Source: JAXGPL01 sp040766985 (GTDB lineage: Bacteria > Bacillota > Sulfobacillia > JAUYEG01). From it: a stretch of DNA of 64,000 nt. The stretch spans positions 57,238 through 121,237 of the forward strand of contig JAXGPL010000009.1 in NCBI GenBank assembly GCA_040766985.1, in the 5' to 3' direction. Made by a program: the position numbers and the translations under genes. The notes beneath the pieces were generated by a model. That model was not told the origin of the DNA and searched no databases. It worked only from the letters and a program-made list of their open reading frames with translations. Below are positions 51,814-61,241 of this stretch, one piece after another. Within the stretch, counting starts at the first letter, position 1, and the number at the start of each line of letters is the position of its first letter.

Positions 51814-54800
51814 TCAGGGTATCAGCCGGACCTCGAACTGCTCTACCTGACCGGTCTCGTTGCTTGTGATGCAAATCCGGTACACACCAGGGTCAAGCTT
51901 CTTGGTGGACCAGTTGAACACCCACATGAGTTCCTTGGCTTCATACCTGAGACCTGTCTTGCCAGGCGTGGCTACGGGGCGGAGTTCGGGCCCCCCAACC
52001 AAGCTGATGGTGATCGCCGGATTGGCCGTTGAGCTAGGTACGACTGCGCCCTGGAAGTCGGTGTACCGCCATCTCAGCGGTAATACCGCCCCAACCTTGG
52101 ACACTCCCTCCGCGTTGTCGAAGGGGGCCAGGAGGCCTGTCATCCCGTAGTGGATCGAAAGACTGTCTCCGCCGTATTGGAGATCGTAGTCGGCCGGCAA
52201 CGCGAGCGTTCCCAGCCGGATAGCGTAGATACCAGGTTTTTCGCCCGGATCCCTTGCCAATGTACCGGTGAAGTCGTCTCCGGTGACCAAGCTTCCCGAT
52301 GCGACCCTGTAGGTCAGGATCGGGTCGTCCTCACCGTACAGCTTGGTCTGGGCGTCCGCGACGACCACGACCTGCCGGTGCATGATCGTTAACTGTGCTG
52401 CCACGTAGGTGAGTTTGTAGTTTGCGCTCAGAGCCAGGCTGCCCTGGCGGATTTCGTAGCGCCCGACGGCCTCGCCGGTTTCCCGGGTCAAGGTGCCCGT
52501 GAATCCGTCTGAGAACGAGAGGCTGCCGTCCGCTATATGGTAGGTAAGGTCGGGGTCTGACTGGCCGTAGATCTTGGTCTTCGCGTCCGCGGTAACGGTG
52601 ACGGGCCTGGGAACGATGCTAAGGGCCGCAGGCTCGAACCGCAGATCGTAGTTGCTGTTGATGTCAATGTCGCCCCGCGCGATGCAGTAGGTGCCCACAT
52701 CTTCGCCGCCTTCGCGGCTTGGGCTGCCACTGATCACGTCCCCGGGCACCACACTGCCCGAGGTGATCTGATAGGTCAAGGGCGGGTCGTCCTCGCCGTA
52801 GGTCTTCGTCTTTGGTTCGGCGGCAATGCAGATGGACCTCGGCGTAATGGTGAAGTCTGCCGGCACATAGGTGACGGCATAGTTGTCGCCGAGGGTCAGA
52901 GTGCCCTGCAGGATCTCGTAGACGCCCACGTTCACGCCGGCCTCACGGCTCAGCGCCCCTGTGAACGTGTCCGCAAAGGCTATGCTGCCGGCCGTGATCC
53001 GGTACGTGAATTCCGGATCGCTATCGCCGTAGATCTTGGATAGCCCGGGATCTGCGGCCACCGTAACCGGCCTGGCTGTGATCGTGAGGGCCGCCGGTAC
53101 GTAGGTCAACGTGTAGTGGTCGCCAAGGGCCAGGGTCCCCTGGTTGATCGAGTAACTGCCGGCATCTTCGCCCGCCTCGCGAGCGAGCTCCCCAGTCAAG
53201 TCGGCGGGCGAAACCAGGCTACCCCCTATGATCTGATAGGTAAGGGCCGGGTCGCTGTCGCCGTAGGTCTTGCTCTTGGCGTCGGCGGCAACGGTGACGA
53301 CCCGCCGGGCAATGGTCAGGGTGCCCGGGACGTAGCTCAGCTGGTAGTTGGGGCCAAGCGCAACGCTGCCTTGGCCGATCGTGTATTCACCCGGCGCCTC
53401 ACCCTCCTCGCGGGCGAGCGCCCCCGTAAAGGCGTCCGCGAACGCGAGGTTTCCGGACATAACCTGATACGTCAGGTCGGGGTCGCTGTCGCCGTAGGCT
53501 TTGATTTTGGAGTCGGCCGCAATGGTCACCGGCCGTGGCGAGATCGTCAGACTTGCCGGGGCATAGCTCAGCGTGTAGTTGGCGCTGAGAGCCAGGCTGC
53601 CCTGTGAAATCGGGTAGGTACCTACTGCTTCGCCTGCGGCACGGCCGAGAGCGCCGCTGAATCCGTCGGTGAACGCCAGGCTACCCGACGTGATCGTGTA
53701 TGTCAGAGGCGGATCGAGGTCGCCGTACGTCTTGCCCGCCGCGTCGGCGGAGACCGTGACCGGTTTCGGCGAGATGGTCAGGTTGGCCGACACGAAGGTA
53801 ATCGCGTAGTTGTCGTCAATTGCGACTGTGCCCTGCTGGATCGAGTAACTGCCGGTACCTTCGCCGGCCGACCGGGTTAGGGCGCCGCTGAATCCGTCGG
53901 ACGGCAACAGGCTTCCCGAGGCTATGTGATAGGTGAACGGGGGGTCGGCATCCCCGTAGACCTTAGCCGCCGGGTCAGCCGCGATGGTTATCGACCGCAA
54001 TGAAATCGTCAGATCGGCCCCCACATAGCTAAGCGCGTAGTTGGAGCTGAGGGCAAGGTCGCCCTGCCTGATCGGATAGGTCCCCGCTGATTCGCCTGCA
54101 TCCCGCGTCAATGCACCGGTAAACTCGTCCTGTGAAACCACGCTTCCCGACGTGATCCGATACGTTAGCGCCGGGTCAACCTCTCCGTAGTCCTTGGCCT
54201 TGGCGTCGGCGGTAACTGTAACCGGCCTCGGCGATACGGTCAGAATACCCGGCACGTAGGTCAGTCTGTAGTTGGAGTTGAGCGCTACCGTGCCCTGCTG
54301 GATCTCGTAGCTCCCGACGTTATCTCCGGGCTGGCGAATGAGGGTCCCCGTGAAGGTATCCGCCGACACGAGACTCCCGGAGGTGATCTGGTACGTCAGG
54401 GCCGGGTCGGGATCACCGTAAGCCTTGGCCTTCGCCTGGGCGGTGATCGTCACAGGCCGGGGCTCGATTGTCAGGTTGGCCGGAATGTATGTCAGGGCGT
54501 AGTTGTTGCCCGGCGAGACGTAAAAGTAGGTGTTGGATATCTGGTACTGGCCCAGCTCCTCGCCGGCGACCCTACGCAAGCTGATCCATATGCGGTCCGA
54601 GCCGACCAGATCTCCAGATGAGATCTGCCAGGTCAGGGCCGGGTCCGCATCTCCATAGGGCTTGTTCCTGCCGTCGGCGGCGACCGTCAGCGGCCGCTGC
54701 TCAACCGTCAGGTAGGCCGGGACAAACGTGACGGCATAGTTGTCACCCAGGGTCAAGGTTCCCTGCCCGATGGTATAGCTACCGGTGTTCTCCCCAGCGG

Positions 54801-56169
54801 CCCGGGCCATCGCGCCCGAGAACGCGTCACCTTCAAGCAGGCTGCCCGACGTGAGTTGGTACGTGAGTTCGGGGTCGGGCTCGCCGTAGACCTTGGATTT
54901 TGCATCCGCGGTAACGGTCACCGGACGGCGGTTGATCGTCAGCCATCCGTCGGCATAGGTGACGGAGTAGTTGGCTGCCGCCAGGTCACCCGAAAGACCA
55001 ATCCGATATGTGCCGGCGTCGAAGGCAGCGACGGCGTCGCCGCTGTACGTGACCGACCCAGAGAGGACGCCGCCGTCCTCGCCAGTGATAAACCCTGAGC
55101 ATCCGAACTCAAAGCCATCGTACGGGAATACCTGACCATCGTAGAGCTTGCTCCTGTCAAGCGCGGCAACGGTCAGGGCTTTGCGGTTCACGGTCAGCCT
55201 TGCAGGGCTGCTTGCTGCCGGATCACCGAAGCCATTGTCAAAGATACACCGGTAGAGATACCCGTCCCAAGCGACGGGCGGCCGGGTGATCGTCATCCGG
55301 GTTGACGTCTCCCCGGCGACGTCGGCCCAGGTCAGGCCATCGTCGGCGCTAACCTGCCACTGTATCGCGGGCCAAGGTGCGACAACGCCGTTGACCGCCG
55401 CGTAGAACTGGGCGTCCTGGCCATAGGTGACCGTCTGATCAACCGGGTTGACTACGACGACAGGTGCTGAAACGCCCTCGGGGTGGACCGCGATCATCTC
55501 CGCCAACCAGTAGTCGCCTGAACCCGTGGCGATCCGGCTTCCCGTCAGGCCTCCTATCCGCTCTTGCGTGGAGGCCAAGATACCCATCTGGGGCATGTGT
55601 GCGTAGTAGTGGTATCGCACGGTCATGCCGGCGTCGGTGGGGGCCATCGAGGTCCCATACTTCATGGCGTAGACTGCCTGAATCACTGTGCCGGCAGGGA
55701 CATTGATGTCGGGAGCGAGCATTTCGCCCCCGGCCCCCATGTTGATCGAGGAGCCGTACGCGTCATGGGCGCCTGTATATCGGATGATCGCCCCACACCA
55801 ATCCAGAAATCCTGTTTCATAGCCGGTTGCCGAAAACATATACTGGCTAGGCTCGTCGGGTCCGGCGCGCCTTACGAAAGTCGCCATCTCATGCAGGTCC
55901 AGATACCTGGACACGCTTAGCCGACGCCAGCCGTTGGGTGTGTCAATCCAGGGACTTGAGTAGTCGAGACGATACACTATCTGGGCAACCAGCAGGTCGC
56001 CTTCCACCGTGTTGGCCGGTTTGGCCAGCCAGAACTGGCTGGAGTTGCGCACTTGGGAAGCGGTGACGTCGCCCGGCCCGGACCACACCGTCGGAGCCGC
56101 CTCCGCCGCAACGGTGACTCCTAGCAGTACCAATGACAGAATGGACGCAATCAACAAGGTTCTTCGCAT
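51814..56169 (-). CDS. Giant MBG-repeat secreted protein
   Basis: About 1451 residues; ATG 56169 has GGAGG eight bases upstream, and ATG 56175 is the alternative. Order: signal peptide (LLIASILSLVLLGVTVAAEA), a lectin-like N-domain to about 235, an Ig-like domain (NPVDQTVTYGQDAQFYA... YLYRCIFDNGFGD), one divergent MBG repeat, then 12 canonical MBG repeats of about 76 residues. The repeats are marked by [RK]-x-[VL]-[TV]-[VI], K-x-YG-[ED]-x-DP, LTY-[QR]-I, G-x-Y-x-I and NY-x-[LV]. The C-terminus is a PxKF-like domain (VLPLRWRYTDFQGAVVP... GVYRICITSN). No sortase motif or SLH domain is seen, so it is secreted or loosely wall-bound. It is probably an adhesin or surface stalk. Confidence 0.88.
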   Translation of the reverse strand: MRRTLLIASILSLVLLGVTVAAEAAPTVWSGPGDVTASQVRNSSQFWLAKPANTVEGDLLVAQIVYRLDYSSPWIDTPNGWRRLSVSRYLDLHEMATFVRRAGPDEPSQYMFSATGYETGFLDWCGAIIRYTGAHDAYGSSINMGAGGEMLAPDINVPAGTVIQAVYAMKYGTSMAPTDAGMTVRYHYYAHMPQMGILASTQERIGGLTGSRIATGSGDYWLAEMIAVHPEGVSAPVVVVNPVDQTVTYGQDAQFYAAVNGVVAPWPAIQWQVSADDGLTWADVAGETSTRMTITRPPVAWDGYLYRCIFDNGFGDPAASSPARLTVNRKALTVAALDRSKLYDGQVFPYDGFEFGCSGFITGEDGGVLSGSVTYSGDAVAAFDAGTYRIGLSGDLAAANYSVTYADGWLTINRRPVTVTADAKSKVYGEPDPELTYQLTSGSLLEGDAFSGAMARAAGENTGSYTIGQGTLTLGDNYAVTFVPAYLTVEQRPLTVAADGRNKPYGDADPALTWQISSGDLVGSDRIWISLRRVAGEELGQYQISNTYFYVSPGNNYALTYIPANLTIEPRPVTITAQAKAKAYGDPDPALTYQITSGSLVSADTFTGTLIRQPGDNVGSYEIQQGTVALNSNYRLTYVPGILTVSPRPVTVTADAKAKDYGEVDPALTYRITSGSVVSQDEFTGALTRDAGESAGTYPIRQGDLALSSNYALSYVGADLTISLRSITIAADPAAKVYGDADPPFTYHIASGSLLPSDGFSGALTRSAGEGTGSYSIQQGTVAIDDNYAITFVSANLTISPKPVTVSADAAGKTYGDLDPPLTYTITSGSLAFTDGFSGALGRAAGEAVGTYPISQGSLALSANYTLSYAPASLTISPRPVTIAADSKIKAYGDSDPDLTYQVMSGNLAFADAFTGALAREEGEAPGEYTIGQGSVALGPNYQLSYVPGTLTIARRVVTVAADAKSKTYGDSDPALTYQIIGGSLVSPADLTGELAREAGEDAGSYSINQGTLALGDHYTLTYVPAALTITARPVTVAADPGLSKIYGDSDPEFTYRITAGSIAFADTFTGALSREAGVNVGVYEILQGTLTLGDNYAVTYVPADFTITPRSICIAAEPKTKTYGEDDPPLTYQITSGSVVPGDVISGSPSREGGEDVGTYCIARGDIDINSNYDLRFEPAALSIVPRPVTVTADAKTKIYGQSDPDLTYHIADGSLSFSDGFTGTLTRETGEAVGRYEIRQGSLALSANYKLTYVAAQLTIMHRQVVVVADAQTKLYGEDDPILTYRVASGSLVTGDDFTGTLARDPGEKPGIYAIRLGTLALPADYDLQYGGDSLSIHYGMTGLLAPFDNAEGVSKVGAVLPLRWRYTDFQGAVVPSSTANPAITISLVGGPELRPVATPGKTGLRYEAKELMWVFNWSTKKLDPGVYRICITSNETGQVEQFEVRLIP

Positions 56170-56341
56170 CGGCATTTCCTCCGCCTGAGCCCGGTATCCG
56201 GCAAACCCACACTAACGGGCTCATCTAGTTGCCATACTTCGGAATCCAGTATTAAGAGTAGCGGAGCTTGGGGCGAACGATAACTATCGGAAGTGATAGT
56301 AGAGCGGCCACAAAGGTGACAGTCTGCTAGGGAGTCTCGGC

Positions 56342-57001
56342 CTAGCTGGCTTTTTCCCCAGTCGGCCGAATTAAACCGCAGCATGCACATCCGTCGCGGT
56401 CCGCGAAGAAGCGCTTGAGATTTGCAGGAAGTTCGAACTCCGTCGGCCGTTGTTCGCCCGGTCCCTGCTCAGGCGAGAAGACCTCCCTCAAGACCGCCTC
56501 GATGATCATCGCCTTCGGCGGAACGGAAGGATGCTGCCTCTGGCAGTATTGCTGCAGGTCATCGAGATACTGGTAGTCAATGATGGTTCCCAACCGGTCA
56601 AGTTCGACGCGACAACAGCCGAGGAGTTTGGCCTTGAGCTTCTTGCGGGCACGCTGGACGCGCGCTTTGGCGCCGGAGACTGAGAGGCCGCACCTGGCGG
56701 CATACTCGCGCTGGGTCATCCCGTCCTGTTCGACGAGTGTGATTGCCTCCCGATAAGGCGCGGGGAGTTCATCGATCATCGCCGCAAGACAGCCCGCAAG
56801 CCGCCGGCCCGCGTCTGCGTCCGGCTCATCCTCAGGTGAGGCCATATTGCTGTCCAGCACTTCCTGAAGGATGTCCTCAGCGTCCTCAAGGTTTCCGACA
56901 CGGTGACGGATGAATGACCCAAGAGCGCGACGGAGGCTCTGCCAGATCTCGTCGGATTCCAGGATCAGCACCTCCATGTCGTCACGATCACGGCCTGCCA
57001 T
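56342..57001 (-). CDS. SigZ-like sigma-70 factor lacking much of region 2
   Basis: 219 residues. The start has part of region 2 (SFIRHRVGNLEDAEDILQEV), but the usual following segment, with the core-binding and -10-recognition helices (about 30 residues with a WLYxITRN-type motif), is replaced by LDSNMASPEDEPDADAGRR. Region 4 is intact: ELPAPYREAITLVEQDGMTQ and CGLSVSGAKARVQRARKKL. The C-terminal CCRVELDRLGTIIDYQ is typical of SigZ-like factors with a cysteine pair. An extra tail ends in CACCG. It may be inactive, or work as a regulator rather than a normal sigma factor. Confidence 0.75.
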   Translation of the reverse strand: MAGRDRDDMEVLILESDEIWQSLRRALGSFIRHRVGNLEDAEDILQEVLDSNMASPEDEPDADAGRRLAGCLAAMIDELPAPYREAITLVEQDGMTQREYAARCGLSVSGAKARVQRARKKLKAKLLGCCRVELDRLGTIIDYQYLDDLQQYCQRQHPSVPPKAMIIEAVLREVFSPEQGPGEQRPTEFELPANLKRFFADRDGCACCGLIRPTGEKAS

Positions 57002-57137
57002 ATACAGGGCGCGGCTGCAACCAGTGTGCCTCCCTCGGACACGTTTGGATGATCCATCGCCTAGGTCAGCCTCCCAGCTCAGAGCAGATTGACAGCTCCG
57101 CGGCAGAGTGATACCTTGAGGGTCGAGGTGTATCTCT

Positions 57138-57518
57138 GTGACGAAGGATTACACGGCCAGCGGGTACTGGACCTCGATCCTCAATGCAAGTCTATGTAAG
57201 TTCTTCATCCTGCGGGCGCTCTGTGAGGGCCCGGCTCACGGATACGAGATTATCCGCCGCGTGGATACGATGACGAACGGTTTTTGCGTTCCCAACGAAG
57301 GTACCGTCTACCCCGTGCTCCGGGAGTTCGAGCAATGCGGATGTGCCACTTGTCACCAAGAAACCGTGAGCGGTCGAGTTCGCAAGGTCTACTCAGTTAC
57401 GCGGAAGGGACAGGAGGCATACATGGCCGGCAGGGACATCTGGCAGAAGGGCTTGTGCTGTGTTGGCCAGGTAATCGAGGATCCTGAAATCCCAACAGGT
57501 CATCTTCCCGATTGCTAA
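57138..57518 (+). CDS. PadR-family transcription regulator
   Basis: 126 residues from GTG 57138. The winged helix is seen as CKFFILRALCEGPAHGYEIIRRVD and NEGTVYPVLREFEQCGCATCHQE, followed by the VYSVTRKGQEAY wing. Five or six cysteines (CG-C-xx-C and a late CC) are unusual for PadR. They could bind arsenite or another thiophilic agent, fitting its place at the head of an arsenic-type gene set. It is transcribed divergently from the SigZ-like gene. Confidence 0.8.
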   Translation: MTKDYTASGYWTSILNASLCKFFILRALCEGPAHGYEIIRRVDTMTNGFCVPNEGTVYPVLREFEQCGCATCHQETVSGRVRKVYSVTRKGQEAYMAGRDIWQKGLCCVGQVIEDPEIPTGHLPDC

Positions 57519-57557
57519 GGAACCGAGGACCACGCATGGTGAAGGAGATCGTGAGTA

Positions 57558-58442
57558 GTGAATGCGCTCTATACTTCGCTCAAGTTCTTTGCCTTGATCT
57601 TCGCGGAACTAACGGTCTTGTTCTTAGGTATCAGCACGCTAGTCGGGCTTGTCTTTGCCAACCTGCGCGATGAAACCTTGCGCCGCTGGCTCTCAAGGAA
57701 GGGCATCCTCGGCAACATCCTGGGCGCCGCGCTCGGAGCCGTAACGCCGTTCTGTTCCTGTTCGACAATCCCGATGACCGTAGGCCTCTTGCGGGCCGGG
57801 GTACCCTTCGGGGCGACTATGTCCTTTGTGCTGGCCTCGCCGCTCCTCAATCCGATCATTCTTGCCATGTTCCTGGCGCTGTTGGGACCCAAGACTTGCG
57901 TTGTATACGCTACAGTCACTTTCATCGTATCGGTCCTTAGCGGCTCACTGCTGGCCAAACTGGGCTTTGCCAAGTACGTAAAGAAGGTCCGCGTCATCGG
58001 AGGACGCGCCGAGTCTGATGTATCCGACACGTTTGGTATGAAGCTGCGGGCGGCATTTTCCAGCGCGTGGGCTGACTTTCGCGGGGTGCTCCCATATCTG
58101 ATTGCTGGAGTAGCGGTCGGTGCGGTCGTCTATGGCTACGTCCCCGGCGACTTTGTCGTCAAGCTGGCCGGCCCCCGAAACCCGGCGGCAGTACCGGTTG
58201 CGGCGGTGGTAGGCATTCCCCTGTACGTACGCGCGGAGACCGTCATACCCATTGCTGTGGCCCTGACGCAAAAGGGAATGAGCATTGGAGCTGTTATCGC
58301 TCTAGTGATTGGCGGCGCGGGGATGAGTGTGCCCGAAATGAGCATGCTGGCTGGAATCTTCAAGGCGCGCCTGGTAGCAGTGTTTGTGGCAGTCGTCTTC
58401 ATGACGGCTACGTTGGCTGGTCTTGTCTTCAATATAGTCTAG
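57558..58442 (+). CDS. Permease of the ArsP/YraQ (DUF318) family
   Basis: 294 residues with about eight membrane helices in two repeats. The marker TPFCSCSTIPMTVGLLRAG (cysteine pair near residue 67) and SPLLNPIILAMFLALLGP are diagnostic for DUF318 permeases, some of which (ArsP) export organoarsenicals through paired cysteines. GTG 57558 has AAGGAG nearby. It sits between a cysteine-rich PadR gene and a CCC-motif small-protein gene, then ACR3. Confidence 0.85.
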   Translation: MNALYTSLKFFALIFAELTVLFLGISTLVGLVFANLRDETLRRWLSRKGILGNILGAALGAVTPFCSCSTIPMTVGLLRAGVPFGATMSFVLASPLLNPIILAMFLALLGPKTCVVYATVTFIVSVLSGSLLAKLGFAKYVKKVRVIGGRAESDVSDTFGMKLRAAFSSAWADFRGVLPYLIAGVAVGAVVYGYVPGDFVVKLAGPRNPAAVPVAAVVGIPLYVRAETVIPIAVALTQKGMSIGAVIALVIGGAGMSVPEMSMLAGIFKARLVAVFVAVVFMTATLAGLVFNIV

Positions 58443-58459
58443 GAAAGAAGGTCATCGCG

Positions 58460-58615
58460 TTGGCACAGGAGACCAAGAAGGGTGGCATCTTCAACCTGTT
58501 TGCGCCCCGGAAGAAGGCGTGTTGTTGTGATGTCAAGATCGAGGAAGTGGAAGACGAAGAAGCAGACTCCGGGCCTGCGACCGTGAGCGAGAAAGAGGAA
58601 ACCATCAAGAAGTAA
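58460..58615 (+). CDS. 51-residue CCC-motif small protein of the arsenic locus
   Basis: TTG 58460 follows AAAGAAGG by eight bases. The product is basic at the start (ETKKGGIFNLFAPRKKA), has a central Cys-Cys-Cys-Asp motif, then a very acidic stretch (KIEEVEDEEA) and a polar tail. Short proteins with a CCC motif are found beside DUF318 permease and ACR3 genes in other bacteria, and three adjacent thiols are suited to bind As(III). It lies 17 bases after the permease gene and 50 bases before acr3, so it is part of the operon. It is clearly coding, with strict third-base bias. Confidence 0.75.
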   Translation: MAQETKKGGIFNLFAPRKKACCCDVKIEEVEDEEADSGPATVSEKEETIKK

Positions 58616-58665
58616 CAAGCATTTTCAACCAAAACCGCAGCGCGGAGTAGAGAGGGGCCGCCGCA

Positions 58666-59772
58666 ATGAACACCGACCACCCGATTGCTGATCCGTCCGG
58701 CGACCGCGTCAGGCGCCTGGAGACGGCCAGGGACCTTGGCTTCTTCGAGCGGTATCTGACGGTTTGGGTCTTGTTGTGTATGGCAGTAGGCATCGGCCTC
58801 GGGGCTCTGCTCCCTGGGGCCGCCGAAACCCTCAATAGCCTCAGCATTGCCAACGTCAACTTGCCGGTAGCGGTGTTTCTGTTTGCCATGATGTATCCGA
58901 TCATGGTGCAAATCGATTTCAACGAGGTAGTCGAAGCGGTCCGCAATCCCGAACCGGTGCTGCTAACCCTGGCCGTGAACTGGGCGATCAAGCCATTTAG
59001 CATGTTCTTCTTTGCTTGGTTGTTCATGCAGCACATCTGGCGAGGACTGATCCCATCCGATATGGCCAGCTCATACCAGGCGGGGATGATCCTCCTTGGG
59101 ATTGCTCCTTGCACAGCAATGGTATTGGTGTGGAGTTACCTCGCGCGGGGTTTTATGGGCCATACCCTGGTGATGGTTGCTGTCAATTCGCTATCTATGC
59201 TGGTCCTCTATGCACCGCTTGGGAGTTGGCTGCTCGGCGCGTCCGACATCGCAGTACCCTTTGCTACTCTTTTCTTCACAATCATGTTCTATGTCGGCGT
59301 TGCTCTCGTTGCGGGATACCTCACGCGCACCCACCTTGTAAGGACGCGAGGCATTGAGTGGTACGAGAGCGTGTTCCTCAAGCACACGGGTAAGGTTTCG
59401 ATGACAGCGCTACTCTTGACCCTCATCTTCTTGTTCATGTTGCAGGGCGGGGTGATCCTTAAGCAGCCGGCAGTCATTGGGATGATTGCACTGCCCTTGA
59501 TCTTGCAGACCTTGTTGATCTTTACCACCGGGTACGTCGCAGCCAAAGCGATTGGCCTGACATATGAGGATGCTGCTCCGTCTGCGATGATAGGCGCCAG
59601 CAACCATTTTGAGGTTGCCATCGCGACGGCATCCACTCTCTTTGGATTAGGCTCCGGTGCTGCACTAGCGACTGTGGTTGGAGTTCTAATTGAGGTTCCG
59701 CTGATGCTGCTGTTGGTCAGGATATGTCTTGCCACAAGGTCAAGGTTCCGTTCCCGACTCGACGCGGCGTAG
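58666..59772 (+). CDS. acr3: ACR3-family arsenite efflux transporter
   Basis: 368 residues with ten membrane helices. The signature GIAPCTAMVLVWSYLARG holds the essential cysteine. MMYPIMVQIDFNEV, VNWAIKPFSMFFFAWLF and MIGASNHFEVAIATA are other ACR3 blocks. The protein expels arsenite using the proton motive force. ATG 58666 has GAGAGGGG about ten bases upstream. No arsenate reductase gene is seen nearby. Confidence 0.93.
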   Translation: MNTDHPIADPSGDRVRRLETARDLGFFERYLTVWVLLCMAVGIGLGALLPGAAETLNSLSIANVNLPVAVFLFAMMYPIMVQIDFNEVVEAVRNPEPVLLTLAVNWAIKPFSMFFFAWLFMQHIWRGLIPSDMASSYQAGMILLGIAPCTAMVLVWSYLARGFMGHTLVMVAVNSLSMLVLYAPLGSWLLGASDIAVPFATLFFTIMFYVGVALVAGYLTRTHLVRTRGIEWYESVFLKHTGKVSMTALLLTLIFLFMLQGGVILKQPAVIGMIALPLILQTLLIFTTGYVAAKAIGLTYEDAAPSAMIGASNHFEVAIATASTLFGLGSGAALATVVGVLIEVPLMLLLVRICLATRSRFRSRLDAA

Positions 59773-60063
59773 CCGGGGCTGGTCTGTTGATAGAGCACGA
59801 CCATTCCAGGCGCTCCTGTGATGCCGGTTCTTCTGCCATCCGCCTCCCTCCCGCGATCCCTCGAGACATATCGACTCGGATCGGAATTGCACCGCGTCCT
59901 GGCTTTGACAGTGCCATCCCAACAGCGGTCAAAAACGATGTCACTCCTCCCCACTGTCGCGCCGATCGGTTGAGCATCGGTCCAGGCCTTCCATTGAGGG
60001 CAGAATCCAGATGACTAGTCAACTAATACGCGGTATGATTCACTGGTGAGTCAGGGGCTTGTT

Positions 60064-60510
60064 ATGTCATCGATACGGGACATTTGGCTTCACGCGCATG
60101 GCATCATCCGTTCAGCCAGGCAGCTCATCAATTCCGAACTCAGACCGCTGAATCTCTCCAGTGCCGAAGGGAACATCTTGCTCCATCTGTTGGTGGCCGG
60201 TGACGGATTACGCCAAGAGCAGCTTGTCGCGCAATTGGACATCGGTAAGGCTGCCATATCCCGAGCGGTCGATTCCCTTGAGGATAAAGGGTATGTAAGA
60301 CGCATCAGGCAGGTGGATGATCGGCGAGCCTCAAGCATTTCGCTTACGGAGAAAGCGATTGACGTCGGACCTGACGTTGAAGGGATCTACGACCGCGTCT
60401 ACGCTCTAGCGAGGCAGGGCATAGCGGACCACGAATTCGAGCGCATCGTCGCCATGCTCTCCCGGATAGCAGGCAACTTTTCCAACAGACAGACTGTGAA
60501 GGACAACTAG
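60064..60510 (+). CDS. MarR-family transcription regulator
   Basis: 148 residues from ATG 60064 (AGGGG six bases upstream; GTG 60046 is the other option). The winged-helix core is LSSAEGNILLHLLVAGDGLRQ, LDIGKAAISRAVDSLEDKGYVRR and DDRRASSISLTEKA. It forms a unit with the next two genes (gap of two bases, then three bases), which are probably its targets. The ligand is unknown. Confidence 0.88.
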   Translation: MSSIRDIWLHAHGIIRSARQLINSELRPLNLSSAEGNILLHLLVAGDGLRQEQLVAQLDIGKAAISRAVDSLEDKGYVRRIRQVDDRRASSISLTEKAIDVGPDVEGIYDRVYALARQGIADHEFERIVAMLSRIAGNFSNRQTVKDN

Positions 60511-60512
60511 GT

Positions 60513-61238
60513 GTGCTCTTGGAGAACGCGCTCGGGTTCGGGATTCTGATTGGCTACTTTGTGGTCATGGTTGCATCGTTGCTGGTGCTGAGAAGGCACC
60601 TTACGCTGCCACAGGAACTATTCCGGAAAATGCTGCATATCGTCGTGGTCCTGTCCGTGATTGTCTTCCTGTATGGCTTCCACACCTGGTATGCGGCAGC
60701 GATTTCGGCAGTCGCCCTTATTGCGCTCATCTATCCAGTGCTCTACTTTGCAGAGCTCTTACCGGGATACAGCGCCTTTTTTGCCGAGCGAAGCAGTGGC
60801 GAAGTAAGGACAAGTCTGATCGCCGCATTTCTGATGGAGGCAACCCTCATCGCAGTCTTTTGGGGATTGAGGGGCGCTGAGTCAAAGTTCATCATCCTTG
60901 CTGCGGTTATGGCCTGGGGATTTGGTGATGCCGCTGCCGCGCTGATCGGTAAGTACTACGGGCGCCGGTACATCACACACCGCCGGGTCGATGGCAAGAA
61001 GACACTCGAAGGTACCCTCGCCATGTATGGGGTTTCACTCCTCGCGATCACTGTGACGCTGTCGGTGTCAATGGCACAGCCTTGGTATGTCTGCCTCGGC
61101 ATTGGGCTAGTGGTCGCGCCGATATGCGCTGCCGTCGAGCTATTCACCCGCCGTGGCATGGATACGGTGACAGTTCCTTTTGCCGCTGCGGCCGCCGTAT
61201 TCGCTCTCACCATTCTCCTTGAGCACATGGGGTTGTAA
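60513..61238 (+). CDS. Dolichol/phytol-kinase-like or CdsA-like membrane enzyme
   Basis: 241 residues with six or seven membrane helices. The conserved AWGFGDAAAALIGKYYGRR and VDGKKTLEGTLAMYG blocks are the nucleotide-binding signature of CTP-dependent lipid kinases (dolichol, phytol, farnesol kinase) and related phosphatidate cytidylyltransferases. The length and the REMLH-like LFRKMLHIVVV block favour the polyprenol-kinase branch. GTG 60513 is two bases after the MarR stop. The substrate is probably an isoprenoid alcohol. Confidence 0.7.
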   Translation: MLLENALGFGILIGYFVVMVASLLVLRRHLTLPQELFRKMLHIVVVLSVIVFLYGFHTWYAAAISAVALIALIYPVLYFAELLPGYSAFFAERSSGEVRTSLIAAFLMEATLIAVFWGLRGAESKFIILAAVMAWGFGDAAAALIGKYYGRRYITHRRVDGKKTLEGTLAMYGVSLLAITVTLSVSMAQPWYVCLGIGLVVAPICAAVELFTRRGMDTVTVPFAAAAAVFALTILLEHMGL

Positions 61239-61241
61239 GTC

